Shown here: one piece after another, positions 42,852 through 52,560 of the stretch | How positions within the stretch are numbered: the stretch's first letter is position 1 | How the letters are laid out: each line of letters opens with the position of its first letter | Assembly: GCF_006007885.1 (NCBI RefSeq) | Contig: NZ_VCRO01000001.1 | Coordinates: 868,001 to 932,000 of the forward strand | DNA from: Alteribacter natronophilus | Lineage (GTDB): Bacteria; Bacillota; Bacilli; Bacillales; Salisediminibacteriaceae | DNA: 64,000 nucleotides | Direction: 5' to 3' | Made by a program: the position numbers and the translations under genes | Notes under the pieces: model-generated | Told to the model about the DNA's origin: nothing | The model's database searches: none | The model's input: the letters and a program-made list of their open reading frames with translations, nothing else

Positions 42852-43693
42852 CGGGACTCACCGGCCCTGCTGTAAAGTGAATCAAGCTCTTCCTCATCCA
42901 TTGAAAAGGAATGTTCCTCTTTTGGAAAAGCCCCCTGCTTTACTTCCTTTCGGTATTCTGAAATTGCAGAAGTGATTTCAGGAGCAAGGTTGGCATATTT
43001 TTTGACGAACTTCGGGACACGTGTACCGGAGTATCCAATCAGGTCATGCCAGACGAGCACCTGCCCGTCTGTTTCCGGTCCTGCACCAATCCCGATCACC
43101 GGGATTGAAAGGGCTTCGGATACTTTTTTTGCCACCTGACTCGGAACGCATTCCAAAACGAGCATAAATGCACCGGCTTTTTCCGCTCTTTCAGCTTCAC
43201 GGAGAAGTTCGGTCGCCTGTTCGGCTGTTTTTCCCTGTACCTTGTAACCGCCAATAACACCTGCAGACTGCGGGGTCAGGCCAAGATGGGCAACAACCGG
43301 TACACCCGCCTGAACGAGTGCTGTAATGGTATCCAGAACTTCGTTTCCCCCTTCCAGCTTCACAGCGTGGGCACCGCCTTCCTGCATAAGCCTGCCTGCA
43401 TTTTTAAATGCCTGCTCCCTGGAGGCGTGATACGTGAGAAACGGAAGATCCGCCACTGTAAATGTACCCGGTGCTCCTCTTCTTACTGCACGGGTGTGAA
43501 GGATCATGTCCTCCATTGTCACCGGTACAGTGGAATCGTAGCCGAGTACCGTCATTCCTACACTGTCTCCGACGAGGATCAGATCCACTTCTCCTTTTTC
43601 CGCGAGTCCCGCAGAAGGGGCATCGTAGGATGTCACCATGGCTATTTTTTCTCTTTCCTGTTTCATCTGCTTAAATGACTGTGTACTTTTCAT
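42848..43693 (-). CDS. panB: 3-methyl-2-oxobutanoate hydroxymethyltransferase
   Basis: PanB performs the first step of pantothenate synthesis, adding a hydroxymethyl group from methylene-tetrahydrofolate. Motifs: [49 protein letters not shown] and [15 protein letters not shown]. Although the frame is open for 53 more codons, the ATG here has GAGGAGGAAG and gives the family start; the upstream part has no coding character. Length 281 residues is normal. Confidence 0.95.
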   Translation of the reverse strand: MKSTQSFKQMKQEREKIAMVTSYDAPSAGLAEKGEVDLILVGDSVGMTVLGYDSTVPVTMEDMILHTRAVRRGAPGTFTVADLPFLTYHASREQAFKNAGRLMQEGGAHAVKLEGGNEVLDTITALVQAGVPVVAHLGLTPQSAGVIGGYKVQGKTAEQATELLREAERAEKAGAFMLVLECVPSQVAKKVSEALSIPVIGIGAGPETDGQVLVWHDLIGYSGTRVPKFVKKYANLAPEITSAISEYRKEVKQGAFPKEEHSFSMDEEELDSLYSRAGESR

Positions 43694-43820
43694 TTTCTTC
43701 CTCCTCAATTCCAATTCCGCTTCAGCGGTATGATTTTCGGGAAGAAAACGCCCTGCAGGCGCCTTGAGGGGCACATGCAAAAAAGCCTTCTCCTGTATAA
43801 CAGAAGAAGACAGCATCAGA

Positions 43821-43850
43821 AAAAAGCCGGCAAAGCCGGACATTTTTTTC
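43821..43850 (-). terminator. Terminator in the birA-panB gap
   Basis: CCGGC-AAA-GCCGG with an A run before and a T run after can terminate on either strand; on the minus strand it would stop birA transcripts ahead of panB. In the rest of this 337-base gap a 36-codon minus-strand frame (43849-43959) with AAGGA upstream encodes a hydrophobic then Arg-rich peptide and ends at the hairpin; I cannot tell whether it is a leader peptide or chance. Nothing else is seen. Confidence 0.65.
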
Positions 43851-44030
43851 AATTGACGTTTCTTCTGTCCCTGTCCCGGACCGGTCTCATCGCGGTCCGT
43901 CTGCGATCAAGGCAGACAATAATGACTATCACTGCCGGCAGAACACCGGCTGCACTCATGGTACAGTTCCTTAACACGGATACTGTCCATTGCCAGTATA
44001 GCAGAGATCAGAAGAAAATTGCGACTCTTT

Positions 44031-44990
44031 TCAGACTTCTATATCAGCGGAATAAATGTGGTGAAGTTTACCATCTTTCGTCCGAAGCAGAAGCACCCCG
44101 GCTTCGTCGATCCCCACAGCAATTCCTTTAAGGGTTTCTTTTGGCGTTCTGGCTGATATTTCTCTTCCCATTGTGAGGGCGTGCGCCTCCCAGAGAGGTT
44201 TAATTGCTGCGAACCCTTCTTTAAGAAACAGACTGTAAAGCCAGTCCCATTCTTCAAGAATCGCCTGAAGCACATCACTTCTGCCCACTTTTTTGCCTTT
44301 TTCCATCCTGAGAGAAGTTGCGATGTGTTCGAGCTCCGGAGGAAAGAAATCCTGATTCACATTTAGACCAAGTCCGACGATGATCGCATGAACACGATCG
44401 GGTTCAGCCTGCATTTCCGTCAGTATACCCGCAGCTTTTTTACCGTTAAAGAGAATATCATTCGGCCATTTAATTTCAGGTTCAAGACCCACAGACTGTT
44501 TTATGCCTCTCACAACCGCAACGGCGGTCAGAAGTGTCAGCTGAGGAGCATTACGAACCTCTATATCAGGTCTTAGAATCAGGCTCATCCAGATTCCCGT
44601 GCCCGGAGGTGAATGCCACTCCCGTCCCAGCCTGCCTTTTCCCTTTGTCTGTTCATCTGAGAGAACCAGGGTGCCTTCCCCGGCCTGTTCACTTGCAAGC
44701 TGATGGGCAGTATCCTGTGTGGAATGAATTGTCGGATAGTGAAGGACTTTTTTAATGAACGAGGTTTCGGCAAGCCGGGACTCAAGCTGATGGACGCTGA
44801 GGGTATCGGGCTCCCCGCTCAGCCTGTACCCTTTTTTCGGGGCCGCTTCCACATGGTAACCCTCTTTTCTGAGCGCATCTATGTGTTTCCATACCGCTGT
44901 TCTCGAGCATCCGAGCTGTTCACTGATCTTTTCACCGCTTACAAATTCCCCGTCCTTCGTTCTTAAAAGTGACAACAGTGTCGATTTCAT
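44031..44990 (-). CDS. birA: Biotin-protein ligase and biotin operon repressor
   Basis: BirA attaches biotin to carboxylases and represses biotin genes. The N-terminal winged helix (residues 1-65, GEKISEQLGCSRTAVWKHID) binds DNA; the ligase core has KGKGRLGREWHSPPGTGIW and the IKWPNDILFNGKKAAGILTE biotin site; the C-terminal SH3-like domain closes the 319-residue protein. The ATG has GGAAG in front; the frame extends further upstream only because the family 2 repeat is open there. Confidence 0.94.
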   Translation of the reverse strand: MKSTLLSLLRTKDGEFVSGEKISEQLGCSRTAVWKHIDALRKEGYHVEAAPKKGYRLSGEPDTLSVHQLESRLAETSFIKKVLHYPTIHSTQDTAHQLASEQAGEGTLVLSDEQTKGKGRLGREWHSPPGTGIWMSLILRPDIEVRNAPQLTLLTAVAVVRGIKQSVGLEPEIKWPNDILFNGKKAAGILTEMQAEPDRVHAIIVGLGLNVNQDFFPPELEHIATSLRMEKGKKVGRSDVLQAILEEWDWLYSLFLKEGFAAIKPLWEAHALTMGREISARTPKETLKGIAVGIDEAGVLLLRTKDGKLHHIYSADIEV

Positions 44991-45011
44991 AAAAGTACTT
45001 CCTTTCTTATA

Positions 45012-45090
45012 GGCTCTTTTAAAGTCTGTTGTTGATATTCGGTCACTGCGCTCCATCAGTTTAATAATCAACATTAAGCTTTAACAGAGC
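45012..45090. repeat. GCTCTGTTAAAG repeat (family 2), complete copy
   Basis: The 79-bp element has inverted ends GGCTCTTTTAAAG and CTTTAACAGAGC, inner arms TTGTTGATATT and AATAATCAACA, and the shared core TCACTGCGCTCCATCA. It lies between birA and cca. Its right end overlaps cca: the last two sense codons and the stop of cca (CTC TGT TAA) are repeat sequence. Confidence 0.82.
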
Positions 45091-46247
45091 TTTCTTATAT
45101 AATCCAGGATGGCATCCCGGTCGTTTGGAAGCTCACTGTTAACCACTTTCATTTCGGCATGCTTCAGCGTTCTTCCAACCCATTTGCCGTTATCAGTGTT
45201 AAAAGCATCAATGAGGATTCTTCCGTTCACTGCCAGTTCTTTTTTTGTTTTTATCGGCAGCTGCTGATATTTTTCCGTAACGCCGTGTTCATCCGGGATA
45301 CCGGCTTTCCACAGGGCGCGCAGTCGTTCACAGGGGACGAGAAGGTCGGCTCCTGCAAGGTAGAGCACTTCACTTGTCCATCCCTCTGAAAGAAGCCTGC
45401 GGTTAACTTCATGAATCACAGAGACCGCTTTTTTGAGACGGGTACTGCGCTTTGCCTTTGTGAGAGCCCGGCTGCTGACAGCTGGGTCCGGATGCCAGGA
45501 TGCTGTATACCAGAACAGCGGCTTCCCTTCGATCGGAAAGGGAGCAGGTGACTGTTCGAGCTTCTCCAGCCAGAGCTTTCGGTATGTAAACAGAGGAGAA
45601 AGCCCGGCTGCCGGTGCGCTTTTAAGAAAATAGACGAAGTTTTCATGGGAAAGACCGTTCCCAAGCATCTTTTCCAGTTCTGCACTTTTTCTCTCAAAAG
45701 CAGGCTGCGATAGCAGGGCCGCATGCTTTTCGACCGCTGCCCTGAGATCACTGCTCCATTCAAAAGAATAGCGTACGGCAAATCTGACTGCCCTGAGCAG
45801 CCTGACAGGATCCTCAAGAATCCTGTCCTCGGCACTTCCCACCGCACGCAGCATCCCCTTCTTCAGATCCTCTCTGCCCCCGTACGGATCAATGATCGTG
45901 CCGTCTTTCAGTTTTGCCATGGCATTGACGGTAAAATCCCTCAGTGAAAGATCTTCTTTAAGACTGCCGGTACTTCCGGAAACCGATTTGAACCGGGTGA
46001 CTTCGGTTACTGTTCCATCGTGGGCAGGAATAAGGACAGTGCCGTGGGCGGCACCGACATCTATGGCTGCCGGAAACAGTTTCATCACCTCTTTAGGAGC
46101 TGCATCTGTTGCCACATCAATATCGGCAGGGATTCTGTCCAGGAGCAGATCCCTGACTGCCCCTCCTGCAATGCAGGCCTGGTATCCTTTAGAGGCAAGT
46201 ACTTCTATAATTCTTAATGCTTCTTTTTCTGCAGCCTGTCCTTCCAT
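45081..46247 (-). CDS. cca: CCA-adding tRNA nucleotidyltransferase
   Basis: Cca adds or repairs the CCA end of tRNAs. The head domain has GGAVRDLLL and DIDVATDA (catalytic aspartates), then FTVNAMA, the RIxxDPVRLLRAVRFAVRY body motif and a long C-terminal half; 388 residues is typical of the Bacillus type. The final residues Leu-Cys and the TAA stop come from the family 2 repeat, so the natural C-terminus has been altered by its insertion or decay. AAAGGGG precedes the ATG; bshA ends 12 bases upstream. Confidence 0.93.
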   Translation of the reverse strand: MEGQAAEKEALRIIEVLASKGYQACIAGGAVRDLLLDRIPADIDVATDAAPKEVMKLFPAAIDVGAAHGTVLIPAHDGTVTEVTRFKSVSGSTGSLKEDLSLRDFTVNAMAKLKDGTIIDPYGGREDLKKGMLRAVGSAEDRILEDPVRLLRAVRFAVRYSFEWSSDLRAAVEKHAALLSQPAFERKSAELEKMLGNGLSHENFVYFLKSAPAAGLSPLFTYRKLWLEKLEQSPAPFPIEGKPLFWYTASWHPDPAVSSRALTKAKRSTRLKKAVSVIHEVNRRLLSEGWTSEVLYLAGADLLVPCERLRALWKAGIPDEHGVTEKYQQLPIKTKKELAVNGRILIDAFNTDNGKWVGRTLKHAEMKVVNSELPNDRDAILDYIRKLC

Positions 46248-46259
46248 CGTGACCCCTTT

Positions 46260-47390
46260 CTACAAGTCAAGCGTGCGTGCGTAGAGTTCCTCATACTGAC
46301 GTACTACTTTATCTTTATGAAACACACTGTTAGCTCTTTCACGTGCAGCCATGCCCATCCTCGTGTGAAGCGCTTCGTCCTTTAAGAGTGCCACTGCTTT
46401 TTCTGAAATTCCGTCTATATCCCCAAGTTCGCAGATATAGCCACACTCACCGTCCGTGATAACTTCGGGGATTCCCCCGATTCTGGTACCGACCACGGGT
46501 ACGCCGCAGGCCATGGCCTCAAGAAGTACGAGACCGAAGCTTTCCTTTTCACTGAGCAGGAGTTTAAGATCACTCATGGCCAGAAGGTCGGCAACCCGTT
46601 TCTGATTGCCGAGAAACTGTACACTGTCAACGAGACCGAGACGGTGAACAAGCTCCCGGACTACCGGATGTTCCGGTCCGTCGCCGATCAGGAGCAGCTT
46701 TGCAGGCAGCTGTTCTTTTATCTTCGCAAAACTTTTTACAACATCCGGCACCCGTTTGACTTTCCTGAAATTACTCACATGAACGATCACTTTTTCGTCA
46801 GGTTTTATACCGTATTCCTCTCTCAATGCTTCACTGCTGTTCGGACGGTAAACCCTGTCATCAATGAAATTATAGACGGTCTCAATCTGTTTTTCCGTGC
46901 CGAGAAGCTCTCTCGTCTGCCTGACCAGATCATCGGATACAGCCGTCACGCAGTCGGAGCGTTCAATACCGAAACGGATCATGTCCGACAGGGAAGGGTC
47001 ATATCCGAGCACAGTAATATCCGTACCGTGCAGCGTAGTTACCACCTTCAGGCCGTTTCCGGTCATTTCCTTTGCCAGGTGTGCACTGATGGCATGGGGA
47101 ACGGCATAGTGTACATGAAGAAGATCAAGCCCTTCCCGCTTTGCCACTTCCGACATTTTACTCGCCAGGGCAAGATCATAGGGCGGGTACCTGAAAACAG
47201 AGTACTGATTTACCTGTACCTCGTGAAAATAAATATTGGCGTTCACGTTCTCAAGTCTGAACGGCAGACTTGATGTAATAAAATGAACGTCGTGTCCTTT
47301 CTCTGCGAGGCTTTTTCCGAGTTCGGCAGCAACAACCCCTGAGCCGCCCACAGTAGGGTAGCATGTGATCCCGATTTTAAATCTCCTCAT
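46260..47390 (-). CDS. bshA: Bacillithiol synthesis glycosyltransferase BshA
   Basis: BshA transfers N-acetylglucosamine from UDP-GlcNAc to L-malate, the first step of bacillithiol. It is a GT4 enzyme of 376 residues with [37 protein letters not shown], the donor-site [14 protein letters not shown] and [17 protein letters not shown]. The ATG (family start [12 protein letters not shown]) overlaps the bshB1 stop by 14 bases, so both are co-translated. Confidence 0.95.
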   Translation of the reverse strand: MRRFKIGITCYPTVGGSGVVAAELGKSLAEKGHDVHFITSSLPFRLENVNANIYFHEVQVNQYSVFRYPPYDLALASKMSEVAKREGLDLLHVHYAVPHAISAHLAKEMTGNGLKVVTTLHGTDITVLGYDPSLSDMIRFGIERSDCVTAVSDDLVRQTRELLGTEKQIETVYNFIDDRVYRPNSSEALREEYGIKPDEKVIVHVSNFRKVKRVPDVVKSFAKIKEQLPAKLLLIGDGPEHPVVRELVHRLGLVDSVQFLGNQKRVADLLAMSDLKLLLSEKESFGLVLLEAMACGVPVVGTRIGGIPEVITDGECGYICELGDIDGISEKAVALLKDEALHTRMGMAARERANSVFHKDKVVRQYEELYARTLDL

Positions 47391-48102
47391 GGCTGTCACT
47401 TCCAAATAAGTTAGTTACGGCAAGGGGGCCGTCACTTGTAAATCCCTCACCGTACCGCACACCGATCAGCTGCCCTGTAATGTGCTCACGGGAGCGTACC
47501 CGTTCGATGTAGGCATCAGTCAGAGGGGTAGCTACTGTGTCCGGACCGCTGCTGAACTGACTTTTGTACGCCTGGAGGGCTTCGAGCTTTCGATCAATAA
47601 CAGTGCTGATATCAACTACATACCGCGGATCTGTCATCCCGTTAATCTGGTAATACCAGAATGCCTCCGGTCTGAACGGCCCCCCGAGTGAGGGGTTGTA
47701 TTTTTGGATCCCTGCATTGAATACGGCTTCCTTTACCAGTCTCCCTGTTTCCGTATGGTCCGGGTGACGGTCACGGATGCCCGGAGCAAAGACGTGACGG
47801 GGGCGCAGCGTCCGGATGTGATATGTAAGTTTCTGAACGATTTCCTCACGGCACTCTGCAAGGCCTCTGTCAGGATAGTCAAGCTGAATAAGCTTCTCCA
47901 CACCAAGTAACGATGCAGCCTGCTCTGCTTCGTCCTGTCTTGTTTCGACTGTGCCGTTGGAGGACAGTTCCGCTTTTGTAAGGTTAATGATGGAAGTGCT
48001 GTATCCTCTGCTTGTGTGAAGGGCAATCGTTCCCCCCATTCCAATTTCCACATCGTCCGGATGGGCCCCGACTGCCAGGATGTCTGTTTTTACATCACTC
48101 AT
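47377..48102 (-). CDS. bshB1: Bacillithiol synthesis deacetylase BshB1
   Basis: BshB1 removes the acetyl group from GlcNAc-malate, the second step of bacillithiol. It is a zinc-dependent LmbE-fold enzyme of 241 residues with [16 protein letters not shown] and [12 protein letters not shown] as metal and catalytic motifs. It is coupled to mgsA (8-base overlap) and to bshA. The cysteine ligase BshC is not in the window. Confidence 0.95.
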   Translation of the reverse strand: MSDVKTDILAVGAHPDDVEIGMGGTIALHTSRGYSTSIINLTKAELSSNGTVETRQDEAEQAASLLGVEKLIQLDYPDRGLAECREEIVQKLTYHIRTLRPRHVFAPGIRDRHPDHTETGRLVKEAVFNAGIQKYNPSLGGPFRPEAFWYYQINGMTDPRYVVDISTVIDRKLEALQAYKSQFSSGPDTVATPLTDAYIERVRSREHITGQLIGVRYGEGFTSDGPLAVTNLFGSDSHEEI

Positions 48103-48514
48103 GGAGCTTTCCTTCCTTATCCTTAACGAGATCCCGCCACGCTAAATCCCCTCGGTCGAGCCCCTTGATCAGAACCTCGGCAGTGGCAATATTTGTGGCA
48201 AGCGGAATTTTGTATACGTCACAGAGACGCAGCAGAGCAGAAATGTCCGGTTCGTGGGGCTGTGCCGTAAGCGGATCTTTGAAAAAAAGAATCAGATCCA
48301 TATTGTTTTCGGCAATCATGGATCCGATCTGCTGGTCTCCACCGAGAGGACCGGACTGGAAGCGGTGGATATGCAGGTCTGTTTCCTTCATAACCCGCTC
48401 GCCTGTCGTCCCGGTTGAATATAGACGGTGCTGACTGAGAACCGGTTCGTAAGCTGCTGCAAACCGGACCATTTCATCTTTTTTCTGATCGTGTGAAATA
48501 AGTGCAATATTCAT
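48095..48514 (-). CDS. mgsA: Methylglyoxal synthase
   Basis: MgsA turns dihydroxyacetone phosphate into methylglyoxal, releasing phosphate when sugar phosphates accumulate. The 139-residue protein has [31 protein letters not shown] with catalytic aspartate, [15 protein letters not shown] and [11 protein letters not shown]. The product is toxic and is detoxified with bacillithiol, so its overlap with bshB1 is a sensible pairing. Confidence 0.95.
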   Translation of the reverse strand: MNIALISHDQKKDEMVRFAAAYEPVLSQHRLYSTGTTGERVMKETDLHIHRFQSGPLGGDQQIGSMIAENNMDLILFFKDPLTAQPHEPDISALLRLCDVYKIPLATNIATAEVLIKGLDRGDLAWRDLVKDKEGKLHE

Positions 48515-48582
48515 CCGTTTCCCCCTGTTTTACTGTTTGTAAATGACCCTGGTATCCGTCCGACTAAACGCGGCCGGTATTT

Positions 48583-49377
48583 TTATTCGATAATATGTTC
48601 AAGCCCGTACACGAGCACTCCTATTTTCATTACTTCTTCACAGGCAAGCCTCACACCAGGCATAAAAGAGCGCCGGTTCATGGAGTCATGCCGGATCTTT
48701 AGCGTCTGACCTTCGCCGCCGAAGATCACTTCCTGATGTGCTACAAGACCGGGCAGGCGCAGACTGTGAATGTGCATGCCGTCCACATCAGCTCCACGGG
48801 CACCCTGAATGGTTTCCTCTTCATCCGGATGACCCTGTTTTTTCGCTTCCCTTACTTCGCTGATCAGCTGGGCGGTTTTTACAGCGGTCCCCGATGGTGC
48901 ATCAAGTTTTCTGTCGTGATGCTGTTCCACAATTTCAACGTCCGGCATATAGCGTGCGGCCATCTGTGAGAATTTCATCATTAATATGGCGCCTATGGCA
49001 AAATTCGGTGCGATGATGGCACCGAGATTTTTTGACTCTGCCAGCCCGGACATTTCCTCAACATCTTCTTCAGTGAAGCCTGTGGTTCCTATGACTGGTC
49101 TAACATCATTTTCAAGTGCCAGCTTCATATGTACTTTGCCTGTTTCAGGGTTTGTAAGATCCACCAGAACATCCGGCTTCACAGCTTCAAAGCAGCGGAC
49201 CGGATCGTCAAAAACCGGGATCGATTCGTTCGGCATTCCCTCAATCTGACCCAGCGTCATTCCGTCATGTTTCCTGTCAATTACCCCTGCCAGCTCAAAA
49301 TGGTCTGTTTCCAGCACCATCAAAACGGCTTCCTTTCCCATATTTCCTCTTGGCCCTGCGATTACGATACGTGTCAT
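48583..49377 (-). CDS. dapB: 4-hydroxy-tetrahydrodipicolinate reductase
   Basis: DapB makes tetrahydrodipicolinate for lysine, diaminopimelate and, in spores, dipicolinate. The NAD(P) site is VIAGPRGNMGKEA, the active site VEQHHDRKLDAPSGTA, and the GTTGFTEE and PNFAIGAILMMKF motifs are present; 264 residues is standard. Its ATG overlaps the ypjD stop by four bases (ATGA). Confidence 0.95.
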   Translation of the reverse strand: MTRIVIAGPRGNMGKEAVLMVLETDHFELAGVIDRKHDGMTLGQIEGMPNESIPVFDDPVRCFEAVKPDVLVDLTNPETGKVHMKLALENDVRPVIGTTGFTEEDVEEMSGLAESKNLGAIIAPNFAIGAILMMKFSQMAARYMPDVEIVEQHHDRKLDAPSGTAVKTAQLISEVREAKKQGHPDEEETIQGARGADVDGMHIHSLRLPGLVAHQEVIFGGEGQTLKIRHDSMNRRSFMPGVRLACEEVMKIGVLVYGLEHIIE

Positions 49378-49727
49378 GGATTGTCGTCCCCTTTTTCATC
49401 TATTCTTGTCCATCTGTTTTTGTCACGGGTATTGAATTTGTGCATAACCCTGTCATGCGCCTCTGTCAGATCCACGTCCAGGGAGTTTGCAAGACACGTA
49501 AGCACAAACATCATATCACCGATTTCCTGCTCAACTGTCCTTTCCTCTTCGGATGCCTTTTTCGGCTTTTCCCCATAGTAATGATTAATTTCACGGGCCA
49601 GTTCACCCAGCTCTTCTGTCAGCCTTGCTGTCATGGCAAGGGGGGAAAAATATCCTTCCTTAAATTGTGATATGTAATCGTCCACTTCCTTCTGGATGTC
49701 CTTAAGCGACCGTTCGTTCTGTTTCAT
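49374..49727 (-). CDS. ypjD: MazG-type nucleotide pyrophosphohydrolase YpjD
   Basis: A 117-residue all-alpha NTP pyrophosphatase of the MazG/YpjD group. The metal motif is visible as LTEELGELAREIN and EQEIGDMMFVLTCLAN (ExxE...ExxD). It probably cleaves non-canonical or excess nucleoside triphosphates in the cytosol. It starts the ypjD-dapB-mgsA-bshB1-bshA-cca run on the minus strand. Confidence 0.9.
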   Translation of the reverse strand: MKQNERSLKDIQKEVDDYISQFKEGYFSPLAMTARLTEELGELAREINHYYGEKPKKASEEERTVEQEIGDMMFVLTCLANSLDVDLTEAHDRVMHKFNTRDKNRWTRIDEKGDDNP

Positions 49728-49778
49728 CGTCTCACCTCATTACAGAATTCTGTACTATCGTAGCGAATCCGCCGGCGT

Positions 49779-49807
49779 TTGACAAATGATGCAGATTAAT
49801 TTGTGAT
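49779..49807 (+). promoter_or_regulatory. Possible sigma-A promoter of ypjC
   Basis: A perfect TTGACA is followed after 17 bases by TGTGAT, a weak -10. A TATATAAT stretch a little downstream has no matching -35, so the exact start site is open. Confidence 0.4.
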
Positions 49808-49906
49808 TGCCTGCATCCCCCTACATTATATATAATTACTCTGATAAAGACAGCTGCCGAGCATCCGCATCCTTTTATGCCGGCAGAAAATGACGGAGGT
49901 GACGGG

Positions 49907-50779
49907 ATGATTCATTCCATCAGTACAAAAAATATACTTGCTATTCTGCTCGGAACCGCCATTATGAGTTTTGGTCTTGTTTATTTTAACATGCAGAACA
50001 ACCTGGCTGACGGTGGTTTTACCGGCATTACACTTATCCTCTATTTTATGTTCACCATCGACCCGGCCTATTCAAATCTCGCCCTTAACATCCCCCTTTT
50101 TATTATCGGATGGAAAATACTCGGACGTAATGCTTTTGTCTATACCCTCATCGGAACTGTCGGTGTTTCGGTTTTCCTGTACATATTTCAGCGCTACACG
50201 TTTTTTTCCATTCCGCTTGATGACGATATGACCCTTGCCGCTCTTTTTGCCGGGGTATTCATCGGCGTCGGCCTCGGAATCGTGTTCAGGTACGGGGGGA
50301 CAACAGGCGGCGTGGATATTATCGCCCGACTCGGTTTTAAATACCTCGGCTGGAGCATGGGAAAAACGATGTTTCTATTCGATGCCATCGTTATTACCGC
50401 CTCTCTCGTTTACTTGAATTACCGGGAAGCGATGTATACGCTGTTAGCGGTTTTTGTGGCAGCAAAAGTGATTGATTTCATGCAGCAGGGTGCCTACTCA
50501 GGTAAAGCAGCAATGATTATTTCGGAAAAAGCTCCGGAAATTTCTGCTCAGATTATGCTTGAAATGGACAGGGGAGCAACTCTCCTGAAAGGAAAAGGCA
50601 GTTTCAGCGGTGTGGATAAAGAGGTTCTGTACTGCGTAGTGGGCAGAAATGAGATGGTTAGGTTAAAGACGCTCATTGATAAAGTGGATCCGCATGCATT
50701 TGTTACGCTGACAGACGTGCAGGATGTAATGGGAGAAGGGTTTACGCTGGACGAGAACAAGAAGCCCCTGGGAATTTAG
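49907..50779 (+). CDS. ypjC: YitT/YpjC-family membrane protein
   Basis: A 290-residue membrane protein with five N-terminal helices (for example SFGLVYFNMQNNLADGGFTG, YGGTTGGVDIIARL) and a soluble C-terminal DUF2179 domain of about 90 residues (ISEKAPEISAQIMLEMDRGAT, LYCVVGRNEMVRLK). The function is unknown; the soluble part looks like a ligand-sensing domain. GGAGGTGACGGG precedes the ATG. In B. subtilis ypjC lies in the same place next to ypjD. Confidence 0.85.
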   Translation: MIHSISTKNILAILLGTAIMSFGLVYFNMQNNLADGGFTGITLILYFMFTIDPAYSNLALNIPLFIIGWKILGRNAFVYTLIGTVGVSVFLYIFQRYTFFSIPLDDDMTLAALFAGVFIGVGLGIVFRYGGTTGGVDIIARLGFKYLGWSMGKTMFLFDAIVITASLVYLNYREAMYTLLAVFVAAKVIDFMQQGAYSGKAAMIISEKAPEISAQIMLEMDRGATLLKGKGSFSGVDKEVLYCVVGRNEMVRLKTLIDKVDPHAFVTLTDVQDVMGEGFTLDENKKPLGI

Positions 50780-50802
50780 CCCGGTTAAAACGACGACAAA
50801 TA

Positions 50803-50836
50803 AGGCCCGGACGGCGTGTATGCCTTCCGGGCCTTA
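50803..50836. terminator. Bidirectional terminator-like hairpin between ypjC and yugP
   Basis: AAGGCCCGGA and TCCGGGCCTT form a 10-bp stem between two convergent genes, with short A and T flanks only. Confidence 0.68.
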
Positions 50837-50859
50837 ATGTGTGAGCCTGTATAGCTCTG

Positions 50860-51546
50860 TTAATCATCTCTCATAACGAAATACATGAGTAGAAAACGTA
50901 CGAGTTCAGCTACCGCTACAACAGCTGCTGCCACGTATGTCAATGCCGCAGCGTTGAGAACTTTTTTCGTTTCCCGTTCTTCATCGTTGCGGATCACACC
51001 TGCTGCAACGACCTGATCCATCGCCCGGCTGGACGCGTTAAACTCCACCGGCAGAGTTACGAGCTGGAAGAGTACTGCCGCACTCATAAAGATGATTCCT
51101 GCCAGCATCATGTTTGCACTGCCCATAAGCATCCCGGCAATAATAATGAAGATGGCCGTGTTTGATCCGAAGTTTGCAACCGGAACAAGAGCGTGACGGA
51201 AACGGAGAAACGCATAGTCTTCAGCATCCTGCATGGCATGTCCCACTTCGTGTGCAGCCACGGCAGCTCCTGCAACACTGTTGCCGTAGTAGTTGCTTTC
51301 TGAAAGGCGCACCGTTTTCGATCTCGGATCGTAATGATCTGTGAGCTTCCCCTTTACAGGTTCAACAGTCACATCGTAGATTCCATTGTCATTCAGAATC
51401 TTTTTTGCCACTTCCGCCCCGGTCATACCTGATGATGAACGCACCTGGGAGTACTTCCTGAATGCGGATTTAACCCGCATCTGTGCCCACATCGGGATAA
51501 TAAGAAGAATGGCAAAGTAAATAAGAAAAGCACCTAGTCCCATCAT
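50860..51546 (-). CDS. yugP: Membrane zinc metallopeptidase (YugP-like)
   Basis: A 228-residue membrane protein with an N-terminal helix (about 3-20), a cytosolic-side protease segment bearing HEVGH (His99, Glu100, His103), and three hydrophobic helices afterwards (about 120-165 and 200-222). It belongs to the neutral zinc metallopeptidase group Zn_peptidase_2. Its target is unknown; membrane protein quality control is likely. Unlike in B. subtilis it lies between ypjC and ypjB. Confidence 0.85.
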   Translation of the reverse strand: MMGLGAFLIYFAILLIIPMWAQMRVKSAFRKYSQVRSSSGMTGAEVAKKILNDNGIYDVTVEPVKGKLTDHYDPRSKTVRLSESNYYGNSVAGAAVAAHEVGHAMQDAEDYAFLRFRHALVPVANFGSNTAIFIIIAGMLMGSANMMLAGIIFMSAAVLFQLVTLPVEFNASSRAMDQVVAAGVIRNDEERETKKVLNAAALTYVAAAVVAVAELVRFLLMYFVMRDD

Positions 51547-51670
51547 AGTTGTAACCCCTCCGTAATAGCAGACGTGCTGTTTCGTTTCTAATTAAATTTT
51601 AGCCAAACCGGCCAATGGTTGTCAACGAAACAGACCCGGACTAATAGCCCGTGGTCTGTGCCTTCGATTA

Positions 51671-52501
51671 TTATTCCCTGTAACGCTGTCTCTGAATCTG
51701 ACCCAGCCGGTGGGCTTTATATTTTTTCCATCCCGTATAGGACAGTGCAGCGAGGATTATACCGCCGATGCTCAGCATCACCCAGATGACGGAAGGGTCC
51801 GAGGATTCCTTTTCGGCATCTGCGTATATATCATCCAGGTCACTCAGCATTACAGCGAGCGTATTCACCATATTGGAGACACTGGCCGGCTCCTGTCTGT
51901 TTCTTTCCACATAGACCACCTGTGAATGAAAACGCTGGTAAATATGCGGTTCAAGTGAAACCTGCCAGGCCGGACGGACCCGTTCATATGAAGAAAGAAA
52001 ACGGTTCAGATGCTGCTGGTAGGTTGTCCAGTCGGAAGCTTCATAAGCTTCAGCCATCCCGGTCAGGGGGACTGTAAGCGTGTCTTTTGTATTCTTCCAT
52101 AACGGGCGGTGACTTCGTTCATATACATCCACAAGAAGCCTGAACGATGACGCCGCCCTGACACGTTCCTCGTGGGGCATGTTCATGCTGACTGCCGCCT
52201 GCTCCGCCTGTTCATACGATGACACAATCACCCTTAAATCATTCATGGAAAGACCGCTGTCAGATGAGCGTATACTCAGAAACTCACCTGAAAATTGATC
52301 GAGCAGCTGCTTCGCCTCATCATATCTGCCTTCTTTAATGTACTGTAAAATGGTATCACTCGTCCGGTTCAGATCACGCCAAAGCTGTTCACTGCCCGGC
52401 TCCTCCTCCGTGTTCCCTCCATCAGCCAGGACGGGATACACAGGAACAAGTAGACATAATATCATTATGGACAACCCCATAAGGTGTAAGCGGTGTTTCA
52501 T
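51671..52501 (-). CDS. ypjB: Sporulation protein YpjB
   Basis: YpjB is a sporulation-linked membrane protein. This 276-residue version has a signal peptide (residues 1-26, PVLADGG), a helical extracytoplasmic domain (TILQYIKEGRYDEAKQLLDQ and similar helices), and a C-terminal membrane helix (about 242-262, VIWVMLSIGGIILAALSY) with a short basic tail. The place between ypjC and ypjA agrees with Bacillus. Confidence 0.87.
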   Translation of the reverse strand: MKHRLHLMGLSIMILCLLVPVYPVLADGGNTEEEPGSEQLWRDLNRTSDTILQYIKEGRYDEAKQLLDQFSGEFLSIRSSDSGLSMNDLRVIVSSYEQAEQAAVSMNMPHEERVRAASSFRLLVDVYERSHRPLWKNTKDTLTVPLTGMAEAYEASDWTTYQQHLNRFLSSYERVRPAWQVSLEPHIYQRFHSQVVYVERNRQEPASVSNMVNTLAVMLSDLDDIYADAEKESSDPSVIWVMLSIGGIILAALSYTGWKKYKAHRLGQIQRQRYRE

Positions 52502-52560
52502 GCCTGTCCCTCCTCTTTTTCCTACTTCATCCTATGAGGAGGGGGAGTTTTCTAGACCAC

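Noticed and set aside
43694-43852. N-terminal extension of panB by 53 residues resembling a signal peptide
   Set aside because: The ATG with GAGGAGGAAG gives the normal PanB start; the extension overlaps the terminator region and has no ribosome binding site.
44991-45074. N-terminal extension of birA
   Set aside because: The extra codons come from the family 2 repeat; the ATG behind GGAAG gives the usual winged-helix start.
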